Assembly (NCBI RefSeq): GCF_039528515.1
Contig: NZ_BAAALT010000053.1
Span: forward strand, 1 to 64,000
Direction: 5' to 3'
Length of the DNA: 64,000 bases
Source: Luedemannella flava
Lineage (GTDB): Bacteria; Actinomycetota; Actinomycetes; Mycobacteriales; Micromonosporaceae
Below are positions 8,568 through 17,484 of this stretch, in pieces (position 1 is the first letter of the stretch; every line of letters begins with the position of its first letter). A program made the translations under genes and the position numbers. Below the pieces are notes generated by a model. The model was not told the origin of the DNA and ran no database searches. It saw only the letters and a program-made list of their open reading frames with translations.

Positions 8568-10250
8568 TTAGCAGCCCACGACCATGACCTCGACCTCGAC
8601 GGACGTCTTGAGACCCGAGGCGGGATCGGTGGCCGTGAACACCACCGTGTTGTTGTCAGGCGGGACCTGGTTGGGGGAGATCTCGAACGTGCCGCCCGTG
8701 CCGCTGCCCAGCGGGAACCGCCCACCACCGGGTGTCACGATCTCCCACGTCAGGTACTGCGGATTGGTGATGGCCGTGTTCCCGGGGCGGGACCGGGCGG
8801 TGCCCGAGAACTCGTTGGGTCCGTAGCACACCTGGTCGCCGTTGGACGGCTGGTTGATGGTCACGTTCGGGGGCGTCGGTGACGCGGACGGCTTCGGCCG
8901 CTGCCTCGGCGACGCGGACGGCGACGCGGTCGGCGACGCCTTGGGAGAGGTCGACGGCATAGCCGGCGTGGACGTCGGCACCGTCGCGGGCGGCGCCGTC
9001 ACCGGAACGTCGAGCACCGGACCGAGGTCGGGGCGGACCAGCACGGGCGTCGTGTCGACCGGCTCGGTCGGCTCCAGGTCGATGATGGCGCAGGCGGCGC
9101 GTACCTCGAGCACCTCGTGGTCGGGCACGGGGTAGACCCGGGCGGGCGCGGCGAGCGCCGATGATGAGGGGTCACCCATGAACCCCAGGCTGGTCATTGA
9201 CCGGCCGTCCTCGTCCTCCTCCAGGTGGTGCCAGACCGAATTGTTGTAGTGCGCCCCGGCCCGCTCCTGGTTCACGCCGGTGGCCCGCCAGCCGGTGACC
9301 TTCTTGCCCGACGGGTCGCCGGGCGACGGGGCGTTCGCCGACGCGTACAGGTAGCCGTCCTCGTTGAAGCGCGCCTGCCCGCCCTTCGGCTCCGGGACGT
9401 CGAAGCCGCCGCCCACCGCGTGGCGGCCCTTGGGGCAGCGTACGGCCACGCTGGCGCTCGAGCCGGCCGCGACGTCGACCGTGGCCTGCACGATCGTCAC
9501 GTCCGGAAGGTTCACGCAGACGGGTCGCAGCGACACCGCGTAGTTGTAGGTGGGCTGCTGCTTCGCCTCCAGCACGAGCGTGCGCCGCTCCCACAGGTCG
9601 CTGAGTGTGACCAGCTCGTGAAACACGTTGGTGCCCGGGTTCATGCGCACCCAGCCGCGCGTCGGGTCGATCCAGGCGCCCTGCACCGGCACCGGCCGCA
9701 CGGGCCGGCCGGACAGCGCCCGGTCGGCCCGGAACTCCACCCCGATCGCGCGCCCGGCACAGGATGCGACACCCAGCCCACCGGGGTCGGCCTTGTTGAA
9801 CGGCGCCTTGGTGACCAGGTCCGTGGCGACGGCGCCGACCTTGTCGCGCCGGTCCCGGTACGCGTACGCTTTCGTCCAGGCCAGCCCGCCCTCGACCTCG
9901 ACCTTCGCGTTCACACACACCGCGTACGCCGTCAGTGTCACCGGCGCGGTGCCTGGGTTGTACGCGGAGGCCAGCCATGCGCCGGTGCCGACGAACAAGC
10001 TGCGGGTCGCCACCGCGTCCCCGCCCACGGCGAACCCGCCGTTGATGGCGGTTTCGTGCCCCAGGCACGCGGCCATGGCCGACTGCTCGCCGCCCGCCGG
10101 CACCTCCACCGCGGCGCTGCGCGCCACCACCGTGACCTTCGGACCGGACACGAACACCCCGACCGCGACCGCCGCGCCTGCGGCCACCAGGGTGGACGCC
10201 GTCGCCACGATCACGGTCTTGGTGCTGAGCCCGCCGAACAAACTCCCCAT
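8568..10250 (-). CDS. Exported or membrane-anchored protein of unknown function
   Basis: About 560 residues from the ATG of MGSLFGGLSTK; an upstream GTG would add 33 residues. One hydrophobic segment near residues 12-33 (TVIVATASTLVAAGAAVAVG) can serve as signal or anchor. The long extracellular part has two related Cys-containing segments with the pattern C-x-GHETAINGGF and CPKGRHAVGGGFD, both followed by W- or Y-rich stretches, suggesting a repeated domain. After about residue 430 comes a Pro/Ser/Thr linker with SPTASPSASPRQRP, and the end (about 475-560) is an Ig-like fold starting VTINQPSNGDQVCYGPNEF. No enzyme motif is visible. It is divergent from the adenylation-carrier-acyltransferase gene. 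Confidence 0.75.
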   Translation of the reverse strand: MGSLFGGLSTKTVIVATASTLVAAGAAVAVGVFVSGPKVTVVARSAAVEVPAGGEQSAMAACLGHETAINGGFAVGGDAVATRSLFVGTGAWLASAYNPGTAPVTLTAYAVCVNAKVEVEGGLAWTKAYAYRDRRDKVGAVATDLVTKAPFNKADPGGLGVASCAGRAIGVEFRADRALSGRPVRPVPVQGAWIDPTRGWVRMNPGTNVFHELVTLSDLWERRTLVLEAKQQPTYNYAVSLRPVCVNLPDVTIVQATVDVAAGSSASVAVRCPKGRHAVGGGFDVPEPKGGQARFNEDGYLYASANAPSPGDPSGKKVTGWRATGVNQERAGAHYNNSVWHHLEEDEDGRSMTSLGFMGDPSSSALAAPARVYPVPDHEVLEVRAACAIIDLEPTEPVDTTPVLVRPDLGPVLDVPVTAPPATVPTSTPAMPSTSPKASPTASPSASPRQRPKPSASPTPPNVTINQPSNGDQVCYGPNEFSGTARSRPGNTAITNPQYLTWEIVTPGGGRFPLGSGTGGTFEISPNQVPPDNNTVVFTATDPASGLKTSVEVEVMVVGC

Positions 10251-10532
10251 CGCCACACCGACTCCAGATCCGCGCGTCCAACCCCGTCGCCACCGAGGGC
10301 GATGGGAGATGTGCCGAACGATCTTCAGCAACGTCCCGGGCCCGGTCAAGGTCCGTTCGGCTCGAACTGGCCGTTCATGCCGATTTCATCCCGTCCGGAG
10401 CCGTGACTTGCGGCAATGGCCAGCAGACTGGCGGCCACCTGCCATGCGACACTGTGCCGCCATCTGCCTTCGGCATGATCGGTAACCGTGCGGACTGCGG
10501 CTCTGCTCGGACCATTCCTTTTGAGGAGAGCC

Positions 10533-13079
10533 GTGTCGTTCGTGTGGGATCTAGCTCGGTTTGGCGCCCGTCCGGCACTTCTGACCGCCACGGGTGAGCT
10601 GTCCTACCGCGATCTGGACCGGTGGGCGGGGGAGCTGAGTGACCAGCTGGCGGGCCAGCGGCGGTTCCTCGTGTTGCGAGGGTCCAACACAGCGCCGACT
10701 ATCGCGGCCTACATCGGGGCGTTGCGGGCGGGTCATGCGGTTCTGATCGCGCCGCCGGACAAGCCGACGGTCTGGCTGGACGAAGCCGACATCGTCGTCA
10801 ACGGGGATGAGATCGAGATCCGGCGGGCGGACGGGCCGCATCTGCTCCACCCGGAGTTGGCGCTGCTGTTGAGCACGTCGGGCTCGACCGGTGCGGAGAA
10901 GTTGGTGCGCCTGTCGTGGCGCAACATCGAGGCGAACGCCGAGTCTGTCGCGCAGTACCTGGAGATCACTGACACCGACCGCGCGGTGACAACGCTGCCG
11001 ATGCACTACTGCTACGGGCTTTCAGTGATCCATTCCTACCTGGCGCGGGGGGCGTCGCTGTTGCTGACCGATGCCTCGATAACGGCTCCTGGCTTCTGGG
11101 ACGCCGCCCGGGAGCATCGGGTCACCAGCTTCGCCGGTGTGCCGCACACGTTCGAGCTGTTGGATCAGGTCGGCTTCGAGGCGCTCGACCTGCCCGACCT
11201 GCGGTATGTGACCCAGGCCGGCGGCCGGATGGCGCCGGAGCGGGTGCGGGCGGTCGCGGCGCTGGGGCGTCGCAAGGGCTGGCGGCTGTACGTCATGTAC
11301 GGGCAGACGGAGGCGACCGCCCGGATGGCCTACCTGCCCCCGGAGCTCGCTGAACTGCATCCGGGCAGCGTGGGGATCGCCATCCCCGGCGGGTCGTTCC
11401 GCATCGACCCGTTGCCCGACTGGCCCGGGACCGACGGTGCCGGAGAACTGGTCTACTCCGGGCCCAACGTCATGCTCGGTTATGCCGAGAGGCCGGCTGA
11501 CCTGGCCCTCGGTCGAACCGTCGACGAGTTGCGCACCGGGGATGTGGCGAGGCTGACCGATGCCGGCCTGGTCGAGATCGTCGGGCGTCGTGGCCGGTTT
11601 CTCAAGCTGTTCGGCCTGCGGATCGACCTGCAGCGGGTCGAGGAGATGCTGGCCGACGGGGGTTACCTGGCGGGCTGTGTCGGCGACGACCAGAGTCTGC
11701 AGATCGCGGTGGTGGGCGCCGATCCGGATGAGGTCCGGCGGCTGGCCGCGCACGCGACCGGCCTGCCCGGCCACACGGTAGTTGTCCGCACTGTCCCGGA
11801 GCTGCCCCGTCTCGACTCAGGTAAGATCGACTACCCGAGCCTGCGGCGCGCGTTCGCCGCCGCTGAGCCGGCGCCGCCGGTGGACCCGGCCGACCTGCGT
11901 GCCCTGTACACCAGGATCCTCGACCGGCCCGACGCGACGGATAACGACACCTTCGTCAGCCTGGGCGGCGACTCCCTCTCCTACATCGAGATGACCCTGC
12001 GCCTGGAACAGGCGCTCGGCACCATCCCGCCCAACTGGCACACCACCCCGATCCGCGACCTGCGGGCGTCAGCCGCCCCGCCACGCCTCTCAGGCTGGCG
12101 CTCACGGATCCGCCGGATCGAGACCAGCGTCGCCCTCCGAGCGCTCGCCATCATCCTGATCGTCGGGGACCACATCGGCGTTTTCGATCTGTCCGGCAGC
12201 GCCCATGCCCTCTTGGCCGTCGTCGGCTTCAATCTGGCGCGGTTCAGCCTCGCCACCACTGATCGCATGGCGCGGGTCCGCCGACTGGGCTCGACCATTG
12301 CCCGGATAACGGCCATCACCATTCCGGTGTTCGTCGTGATCTCGGCGTGCTACCCGCAGTACTCGCTCGGGGGGTTGCTCAGCAGCCACGACATCATCCC
12401 ACCCGAGCCCTTCTCACCTGAACGCGCGGAGTGGCAGTACTGGTTCATCGTCGCCCTGCTCTACATCCAACTGTTCCTCCTGGGCCTGATCGCGATCCCG
12501 TGGGTGCACCGCCATTCGCTGGCCCATCCGTTCGGCCTGCCCATGACCCTGGTGGCCGTTGGGCTCGTCGCCCGCTACCAGCTTCTTCCCGGCGTCACGT
12601 TCCCACGACAGGCAGAGGTCTTCTGGCTGGTCGCCATCGGCTGGGCTGTCGCCGGAGCCCGCAACGTCCGCGAGCGCCTCGTCATCTCCGTGGTCGTGGC
12701 GGTGGGAATGTGGGGAGCCCTGGATAACCACCCGATGGATGTGCGGGCGACGCTCCTCGTGCTGACTCTGGTCTGGGTGCCGTGGCTGCCGAGCACCCGG
12801 TTCCTCAACCGCGTGGCGGGCGTGATCGCGGCGAGCACCCTCGCCACCTACCTGGTTCACTGGCAGGTCCTCCCCGTGATGCAGGACCACCGCCTGGGCA
12901 ACCCCGTGGTGACGATCGTCGCGTGCCTGGTGGTCGGTGCGCTCTACTTCAGGCTGGCGGAATGGGTCATCGCCCGGACTGTGGCCTGGTGGCGTGACCT
13001 CCCGGTGGATGCGACCGCGATGCCGACGGCGCCGCGGGCGGCCGCCGCGTCGGAGACGAGTGGTGCCGACATTCACTAG
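10533..13079 (+). CDS. Adenylation-carrier-membrane acyltransferase fusion protein
   Basis: 848 residues in three parts. Residues about 1-440 are an AMP-forming ligase: STSGSTGAEKLVRLSWRNI (phosphate loop), YGQTEATARMAY, ELVYSGPNVMLGY, RTGDVARLTD and the catalytic Lys in LPRLDSGKIDY. Residues about 450-520 are an acyl/peptidyl carrier with the phosphopantetheine Ser in FVSLGGDSLSYIEM. Residues about 535-825 are a polytopic domain like acyltransferase family 3, starting RALAIILIVGDHIGVFDLSG. It should activate a carboxylic acid, load it on its own carrier and pass it to an acceptor at the membrane; substrates are unknown. The GTG at 10533 follows GAGGAGA; the longer frame lacks support. No biosynthetic partner genes adjoin it. 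Confidence 0.85.
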   Translation: MSFVWDLARFGARPALLTATGELSYRDLDRWAGELSDQLAGQRRFLVLRGSNTAPTIAAYIGALRAGHAVLIAPPDKPTVWLDEADIVVNGDEIEIRRADGPHLLHPELALLLSTSGSTGAEKLVRLSWRNIEANAESVAQYLEITDTDRAVTTLPMHYCYGLSVIHSYLARGASLLLTDASITAPGFWDAAREHRVTSFAGVPHTFELLDQVGFEALDLPDLRYVTQAGGRMAPERVRAVAALGRRKGWRLYVMYGQTEATARMAYLPPELAELHPGSVGIAIPGGSFRIDPLPDWPGTDGAGELVYSGPNVMLGYAERPADLALGRTVDELRTGDVARLTDAGLVEIVGRRGRFLKLFGLRIDLQRVEEMLADGGYLAGCVGDDQSLQIAVVGADPDEVRRLAAHATGLPGHTVVVRTVPELPRLDSGKIDYPSLRRAFAAAEPAPPVDPADLRALYTRILDRPDATDNDTFVSLGGDSLSYIEMTLRLEQALGTIPPNWHTTPIRDLRASAAPPRLSGWRSRIRRIETSVALRALAIILIVGDHIGVFDLSGSAHALLAVVGFNLARFSLATTDRMARVRRLGSTIARITAITIPVFVVISACYPQYSLGGLLSSHDIIPPEPFSPERAEWQYWFIVALLYIQLFLLGLIAIPWVHRHSLAHPFGLPMTLVAVGLVARYQLLPGVTFPRQAEVFWLVAIGWAVAGARNVRERLVISVVVAVGMWGALDNHPMDVRATLLVLTLVWVPWLPSTRFLNRVAGVIAASTLATYLVHWQVLPVMQDHRLGNPVVTIVACLVVGALYFRLAEWVIARTVAWWRDLPVDATAMPTAPRAAAASETSGADIH

Positions 13080-13123
13080 GACCGTCAGCGGCCACTCGCG
13101 TGCGTTCGGGCATGCCCACGACG

Positions 13124-13152
13124 GTGGGCGGCGCGGTCTGCGCGCCGCCCAC
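13124..13152. terminator. 12-bp hairpin between convergent genes
   Basis: GTGGGCGGCGCG, loop GTCTG, CGCGCCGCCCAC. It lies between the stop of the acyltransferase fusion and the stop of the convergent AhpD-like gene. Confidence 0.65.
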
Positions 13153-13168
13153 GCGGCAATGGTTGGTC

Positions 13169-13732
13169 TCAGCCGGCCGCCCTGCTCGGCACCTGCCCGT
13201 AGCCGAATTCGACGATCTGCTTGGCGACCTGGGTGTACGCATCCGGGTCCCGCGGGGCGAGGGTGCCGAGACCGTCGACGTACCGGTTGAACATGCAGAA
13301 CGCGGCCGCGATGAGCACCGTGTCGTGGATCTCGACGTCGGTCGCGCCCTCGGCGCGGGCGTCCTGGACCATCGCGGTGGTGACGTTGCGGCCACCGGAC
13401 TGCACGGCGCCCGCGATCCGCAGCAGGCTGCGTAGCTTCGGCGAGACCGGCGCGCCGTCGAGGTCGGCGTGCACCTGGTCGACGAGGGTCATGCCCTGGT
13501 CCAGTTGAGCCGCGGCGAACGCCGAGTGCGACCCGCAGCAGAACGTGCACTCGTTGAGGCCCGACACGTACGCCGCGATCAGCTCCCGCTCGCCGGGCGG
13601 CATCGAGTGTGGCGCCCGTAGCAGCACCTCGGCCAGCTCGTTGAGCGGTTTGGCGGTCTCCGGCCGGTACCGCATGGGGCCGATGATGCCGGGAAACTCG
13701 GTTTCGTCGACACCGAGATCGATGTGTGCCAT
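13169..13732 (-). CDS. AhpD/carboxymuconolactone decarboxylase-like peroxidase-related protein
   Basis: 187 residues of the peroxidase-related (YciW-type) group. The redox motif is in ERELIAAYVSGLNECTFCCG plus SH: an upstream Glu, then CxxC and a His three residues after the second Cys, as in AhpD. The all-helical pattern fits throughout (AQLDQGMTLVDQVHADLDGA). Such proteins use the CxxC pair to reduce alkyl hydroperoxides with a lipoylated or thioredoxin-like partner; the partner is not in this window. The start MAHIDLGVDETEFPG is typical of the family, with GGAGG upstream (in AGCGGAGGTAGC). It is convergent with the fusion protein and has no operon partner. Confidence 0.88.
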   Translation of the reverse strand: MAHIDLGVDETEFPGIIGPMRYRPETAKPLNELAEVLLRAPHSMPPGERELIAAYVSGLNECTFCCGSHSAFAAAQLDQGMTLVDQVHADLDGAPVSPKLRSLLRIAGAVQSGGRNVTTAMVQDARAEGATDVEIHDTVLIAAAFCMFNRYVDGLGTLAPRDPDAYTQVAKQIVEFGYGQVPSRAAG

Positions 13733-13985
13733 ACGTTGCTACCTCCGCTGCTGGGTCGGACAGGGCACGGCGCATACGCCACGCTCGTCACGGTCCCATC
13801 ACGGCGCCGGTAGCGGCATCTTCTGTCGTGCGCTCTTTGCGGCGTCACGCCGAACCCGTTGTCCTGCGACGCGAAGGGCACATACCCTCTGCATCCAATA
13901 GCATTAGTAGACATTAGGCGACGGGAGACGCGACGATGAGCGTTCGATTCCTCACCTGATCTGGTGCGCGCCTACCCGGCCACCA

Positions 13986-14180
13986 TCACCGACGCGGTCC
14001 GACAGATCGGCACAGACCGCCAGCGACCCGTCCGGTAGGGATGCCGACAAGCCTGACCTCCACTGAGCTTCGGGCCTACTCGCCATACACGGACATGACG
14101 GCTCTGGTCAGTCTCCCGATAAGGTCCGGTTCACGCCCCGCGAGCTCTTCTTCGAGCGCACAGAGAGTCACGTGGGGCAT
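13986..14180 (-). pseudogene. Tautomerase-like gene remnant with nonsense mutation
   Basis: A start with GAGGA upstream opens MPHVTLCALEEELAGREPDL, then IGRLTRAVMSVYGE and a TAG at 14076-14078. Reading on in the same frame gives ARSSVEVRLVGIPTGRVAGG, which continues the 4-oxalocrotonate tautomerase-like pattern (VYGEW, then R-x-x-V-x-V-x-L-x-G-x-P). The stop occupies the place where family members usually have Trp, so TGG to TAG is the simplest event. The frame closes at about 13986 with loss of the usual C-terminus. The surrounding 13733-13985 and 14181-14457 contain no gene I can support; a short frame at about 13936 (ATG with GGGAGA before it) stops after seven codons. Confidence 0.6.
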
Positions 14181-14457
14181 CGGCAATTCCTCGTTATCGG
14201 CGGCATCACCTGTCACGCTATCCCGGGCGGCCAGCCATCGTCGGCGCCGTCCTGCTGTTCTTGTCCGTATTCGGCAACACCTGCGGAAACCTCCGGAACC
14301 TACGATTTCGGTCTGCCCGGGCAGGCCGGGCGCCGTCCTCTCGTGACACAACGCCTGGTCAGCCGCGTAACGGACACGTATCGCTTGGCGCCCGGGATGA
14401 TCGGGTGCACGCGCGGACTCGTAAGGTGGCGGCGAAACCTTATGGGGGACCCGCTGC

Positions 14458-17400
14458 ATGTTCGCGATCATTGTCGCCGCGATCCGGTGCCGGCCGGCGC
14501 AGGCGATCACGCTGTTCCTGCTCGCGGCCATCGCGAGTGGGGGGATGGCGGCGACACCCGCGTACATGGTCGGCAGTGCCCAGTCGATGGCCGTCGCCTC
14601 GGTGGCCGACGCCCGGGGCAACGAACGGCTGGTCAGCGCGACGCGGCAGCTGCCAGGTGACGTCGACCTGGGGACGGCGTTCGGCGACTTCGCCGCCACG
14701 ATGCGTCGCGAGCTGGTCCTGCCCGGATTCCCCGCGGTCGCCGACGTCCGCGTCAGCGCCACGATGTCGGGCAAACCGGTCGTCCTGGCGTACCGGGAGA
14801 AGGTCTGCGACCGCCTGGTGATCGAGGGTGCCTGCCCGGCCGCGGCCGGTGAGGTGGCGATCGGTGCTGCTCTGGCGTCGACCGGGGTCAGGATCGGTGA
14901 CACGATCCGGGCGGCGGTCGTGGCGGAGGGAGTGCCCGCGGCCGGCATCGCGCTGAAGGTCACCGGAGTCTTCCGGGCCGTCGACCCGGCCGAGGCCTAC
15001 TGGGGCCCGCTGTCGGCGGAGAACAACACGTCCGCGATACCGGTCGGCGTCCGGCTGGGCGGCGACGTGATGTTCACCCCGCTGGCCACGCTGTCGGGCC
15101 TCCGCAAGGTCACGGGCACGAGCTCGGTCGACTACCTCGCCTCGGCCGACGCCTTCCGCAAGACCGGTCCGCAACTGTTGGCCCTGGCCTATGAACAGGC
15201 CCGCAAGCGTCTGGCGCCGACCATCGCGGTCGACTCCCAACTGCGCGCGCAGGCCGACCGTACCTGGAACGACCAGCAGTACATGTATGTGGGAGTGGCG
15301 GTCGCGGCGGCGCAACTCCTGTTGTTGTGCTGGATCGCCCTGTTCCTGGCCGTCCAGCTCACCGCCGACGCCCGCCGCACGGAGCTGGTCCGGCTGAAGA
15401 TGCGCGGCGCCCGCCGTCGCGACGCCTGGGCGTTGATCATCGGACAGAGTGCGCTGCCCATCGTGCTCGGCGGGGTGGTCGGGCTGTTCGTCGGGCGGTA
15501 CCTGGCCGGGCTGGCCGTCGGCGAGCTGGTCAGGACCGAGCTGCGGCAACAGGCCTGGTACGCCACCGTCGGCGCGGCCGCGCTCGCCGTCCTGGGGGCG
15601 GTGATCGCGGCGATCCTCGCCGAGCGGGCGAGCCTGTCGCATTCGGTTGCGGTGCTGAACCGCAAGGTGGCGCGGCAACGACGCGGGTGGGCGGGCAACG
15701 CGTTCGACGTCGTGATCGTGGTCCTCGCCCTCGGCGGGGCCCACGAGGTCCACGAGCGCGCCACCGGCGGCCTGACCCTCATCGCGCCCGTGCTGGTGGC
15801 GTTGGCGGTCGGGCTGATCGCTGCCCGACTGCTGCCCCGGATCGCCACCGTCGTGGCCCGACCGGCCCTGCGCGCGGGCCGGCTGGGCATCGGGCTGACC
15901 GCGATGAACCTGGCCCGCCGGCCCACCCTGACCCCGGTCTTCGCGGTGCTCACCCTTGTCGTCGCGGTGCTGTTCGGCACGGTACTCAACTGGGACGTGG
16001 CCACCAGGGCCCAGGCCGACCGGGCCGCGTTCACCACGGGCGCCGACCGGGTGCTCACCGTTCAGGCCGACAACGTCAGCGCGCTGCTGACGGCCGTGCG
16101 GGCCGTCGACCCGGACGGCCGGTACGCCATGGCCGCCGTCGAGAGCACCGAGGTCGGCGTGCTGGCCGTGGACGCGCCCCGCCTCGCCGTGAGCCATTGG
16201 GATGAGGTGTACGGTCTGCCCCACTGGGACCAGGTCGCCGCCGCGCTGCACCCGGGTTCGCCGGCGTCGTTCCTGGTCCGGGGCGATAATCTCCGCCTCG
16301 ACGTCACGTGGCGACAGCCCGCCGGCCCGGCATCGCCGGTCAACGTGGTCGTGGCGTTGCAGGGCGGCGCCGGCCGGCCCGTCGCCGTCACGTTCGGGCC
16401 GATGCTGGCCGGGCGGCACGTGTACGAGGCGCCCGCCGCCGGGTGTGGTGAGGCCGCGCCCTGCCGGGTGGCCAGCATCGCGCTGTCCACGACCCAAGCT
16501 ACGGACGTACCGGCCGGCACGGTCGCGACCCTGCACGGGCTGCGTACCGGTCCGACCGGGCCCGCCGTCATCGACCAGGCCACGTTCGGCGACCGGACCC
16601 GCTGGCGCGCCGGCATCACGTCCAAGGTCCAGGTGCCGGACATCGACGGCGGACCGGACGGACTGGGCGTCGCCGTCGGCGCGCACACCGTGCCGGAAGG
16701 CCTGACGCTCAACGCGCCGGTGTACCCGTTCGACGCGCCCAGCCCGTTGCCGGTGTTCGTCGCCGGGGACAGGGCGCTGGGCGGCTCACCGTGGGATCCG
16801 CGGATCCGACCCTTCTCGAGCAGCGATCTCGTGGCCGTGCAGGTCGCCGGTACGGCGAACGCCATCCCTCGGCTCGGCGCCAGTGGCGCACTGGTCGATC
16901 TCGAGTACGCCCTGCGCGACGCGGATGTCGTGGGCGACGGCAGCATGGAGGTCTGGCTGGCCGCCGACGCACCGGACACGCTTGTCGCGGCGCTCGCTGA
17001 TCACGGCGTACGGGTCGTCAACGACGACGCGATCGCTGACCGGCTCGCCACGCTGCGCCAGCAGGGCCCTTCGGTGGCGATGCGGTTCGGACTGCTGGTC
17101 GCGTTGGTCGGGCTGGCTCTCGGGGTGGGCGTGTTCGCCCTCGCCACCGTCGTCGAACGCGGTCCGCGGGGCAACGAGTTCGCCGACCTGCGCCGCCAGG
17201 GCCTGCGACGGGGAGTGGTCCGCGCGGTCAGCTTCGGCGGCTATCTGATCTTCGCGACACTGGCCGTCGCGCTGGGCGTCGCGACCGCCGTCGTCTGGCG
17301 CTGGCTCAGCGGCGGCGGAACGTTGATCTTCGCCGACGACTGGGCCGGGCTGCCCGTGCCGACGGCCGGCTCGGCCACCGTCGGTCTGGCGACGCTGGCC

Positions 17401-17484
17401 GTACTCGCGCTGGTGCTCGCGGCGGCGACCGCCGCCGCGGCCGGGCTGATGAGTGCCGTTACCCGGGGGAGGAGCGGCCGATGA
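14458..17484 (+). CDS. FtsX-like ABC transporter permease (first of two)
   Basis: 1008 residues, the size of the fused actinobacterial FtsX/MacB-type permeases. It starts MFAIIVAAIRCRPAQAITL with the first membrane helix at about 15-38. A large extracellular region follows, then a helix cluster at about 275-500 (VAAAQLLLLCWIALFLAVQL, then RRTELVRLKMRGARRRDAWA, the family's coupling-helix signature). A second extracellular region and a last helix cluster (about 865-1000) with PRGNEFADLRRQGLRRGVVR complete the duplicated fold. The product should act with its neighbour and the ATPase downstream, likely as exporter or envelope mechanotransmitter. The following gene overlaps by 4 bases (ATGA), so translation is coupled. 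Confidence 0.9.
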   Translation: MFAIIVAAIRCRPAQAITLFLLAAIASGGMAATPAYMVGSAQSMAVASVADARGNERLVSATRQLPGDVDLGTAFGDFAATMRRELVLPGFPAVADVRVSATMSGKPVVLAYREKVCDRLVIEGACPAAAGEVAIGAALASTGVRIGDTIRAAVVAEGVPAAGIALKVTGVFRAVDPAEAYWGPLSAENNTSAIPVGVRLGGDVMFTPLATLSGLRKVTGTSSVDYLASADAFRKTGPQLLALAYEQARKRLAPTIAVDSQLRAQADRTWNDQQYMYVGVAVAAAQLLLLCWIALFLAVQLTADARRTELVRLKMRGARRRDAWALIIGQSALPIVLGGVVGLFVGRYLAGLAVGELVRTELRQQAWYATVGAAALAVLGAVIAAILAERASLSHSVAVLNRKVARQRRGWAGNAFDVVIVVLALGGAHEVHERATGGLTLIAPVLVALAVGLIAARLLPRIATVVARPALRAGRLGIGLTAMNLARRPTLTPVFAVLTLVVAVLFGTVLNWDVATRAQADRAAFTTGADRVLTVQADNVSALLTAVRAVDPDGRYAMAAVESTEVGVLAVDAPRLAVSHWDEVYGLPHWDQVAAALHPGSPASFLVRGDNLRLDVTWRQPAGPASPVNVVVALQGGAGRPVAVTFGPMLAGRHVYEAPAAGCGEAAPCRVASIALSTTQATDVPAGTVATLHGLRTGPTGPAVIDQATFGDRTRWRAGITSKVQVPDIDGGPDGLGVAVGAHTVPEGLTLNAPVYPFDAPSPLPVFVAGDRALGGSPWDPRIRPFSSSDLVAVQVAGTANAIPRLGASGALVDLEYALRDADVVGDGSMEVWLAADAPDTLVAALADHGVRVVNDDAIADRLATLRQQGPSVAMRFGLLVALVGLALGVGVFALATVVERGPRGNEFADLRRQGLRRGVVRAVSFGGYLIFATLAVALGVATAVVWRWLSGGGTLIFADDWAGLPVPTAGSATVGLATLAVLALVLAAATAAAAGLMSAVTRGRSGR

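Noticed and set aside
13936..14040. Small plus-strand gene starting at ATG 13936
   Set aside because: Stops after seven codons; the other frame (PDLVRAYPATITDAVRQIG) has no recognisable family.
14440..16686. 748-residue open frame on the minus strand
   Set aside because: Antisense to the first FtsX-like permease; rich in Arg, Gly and Pro without family pattern, an effect of high GC content.
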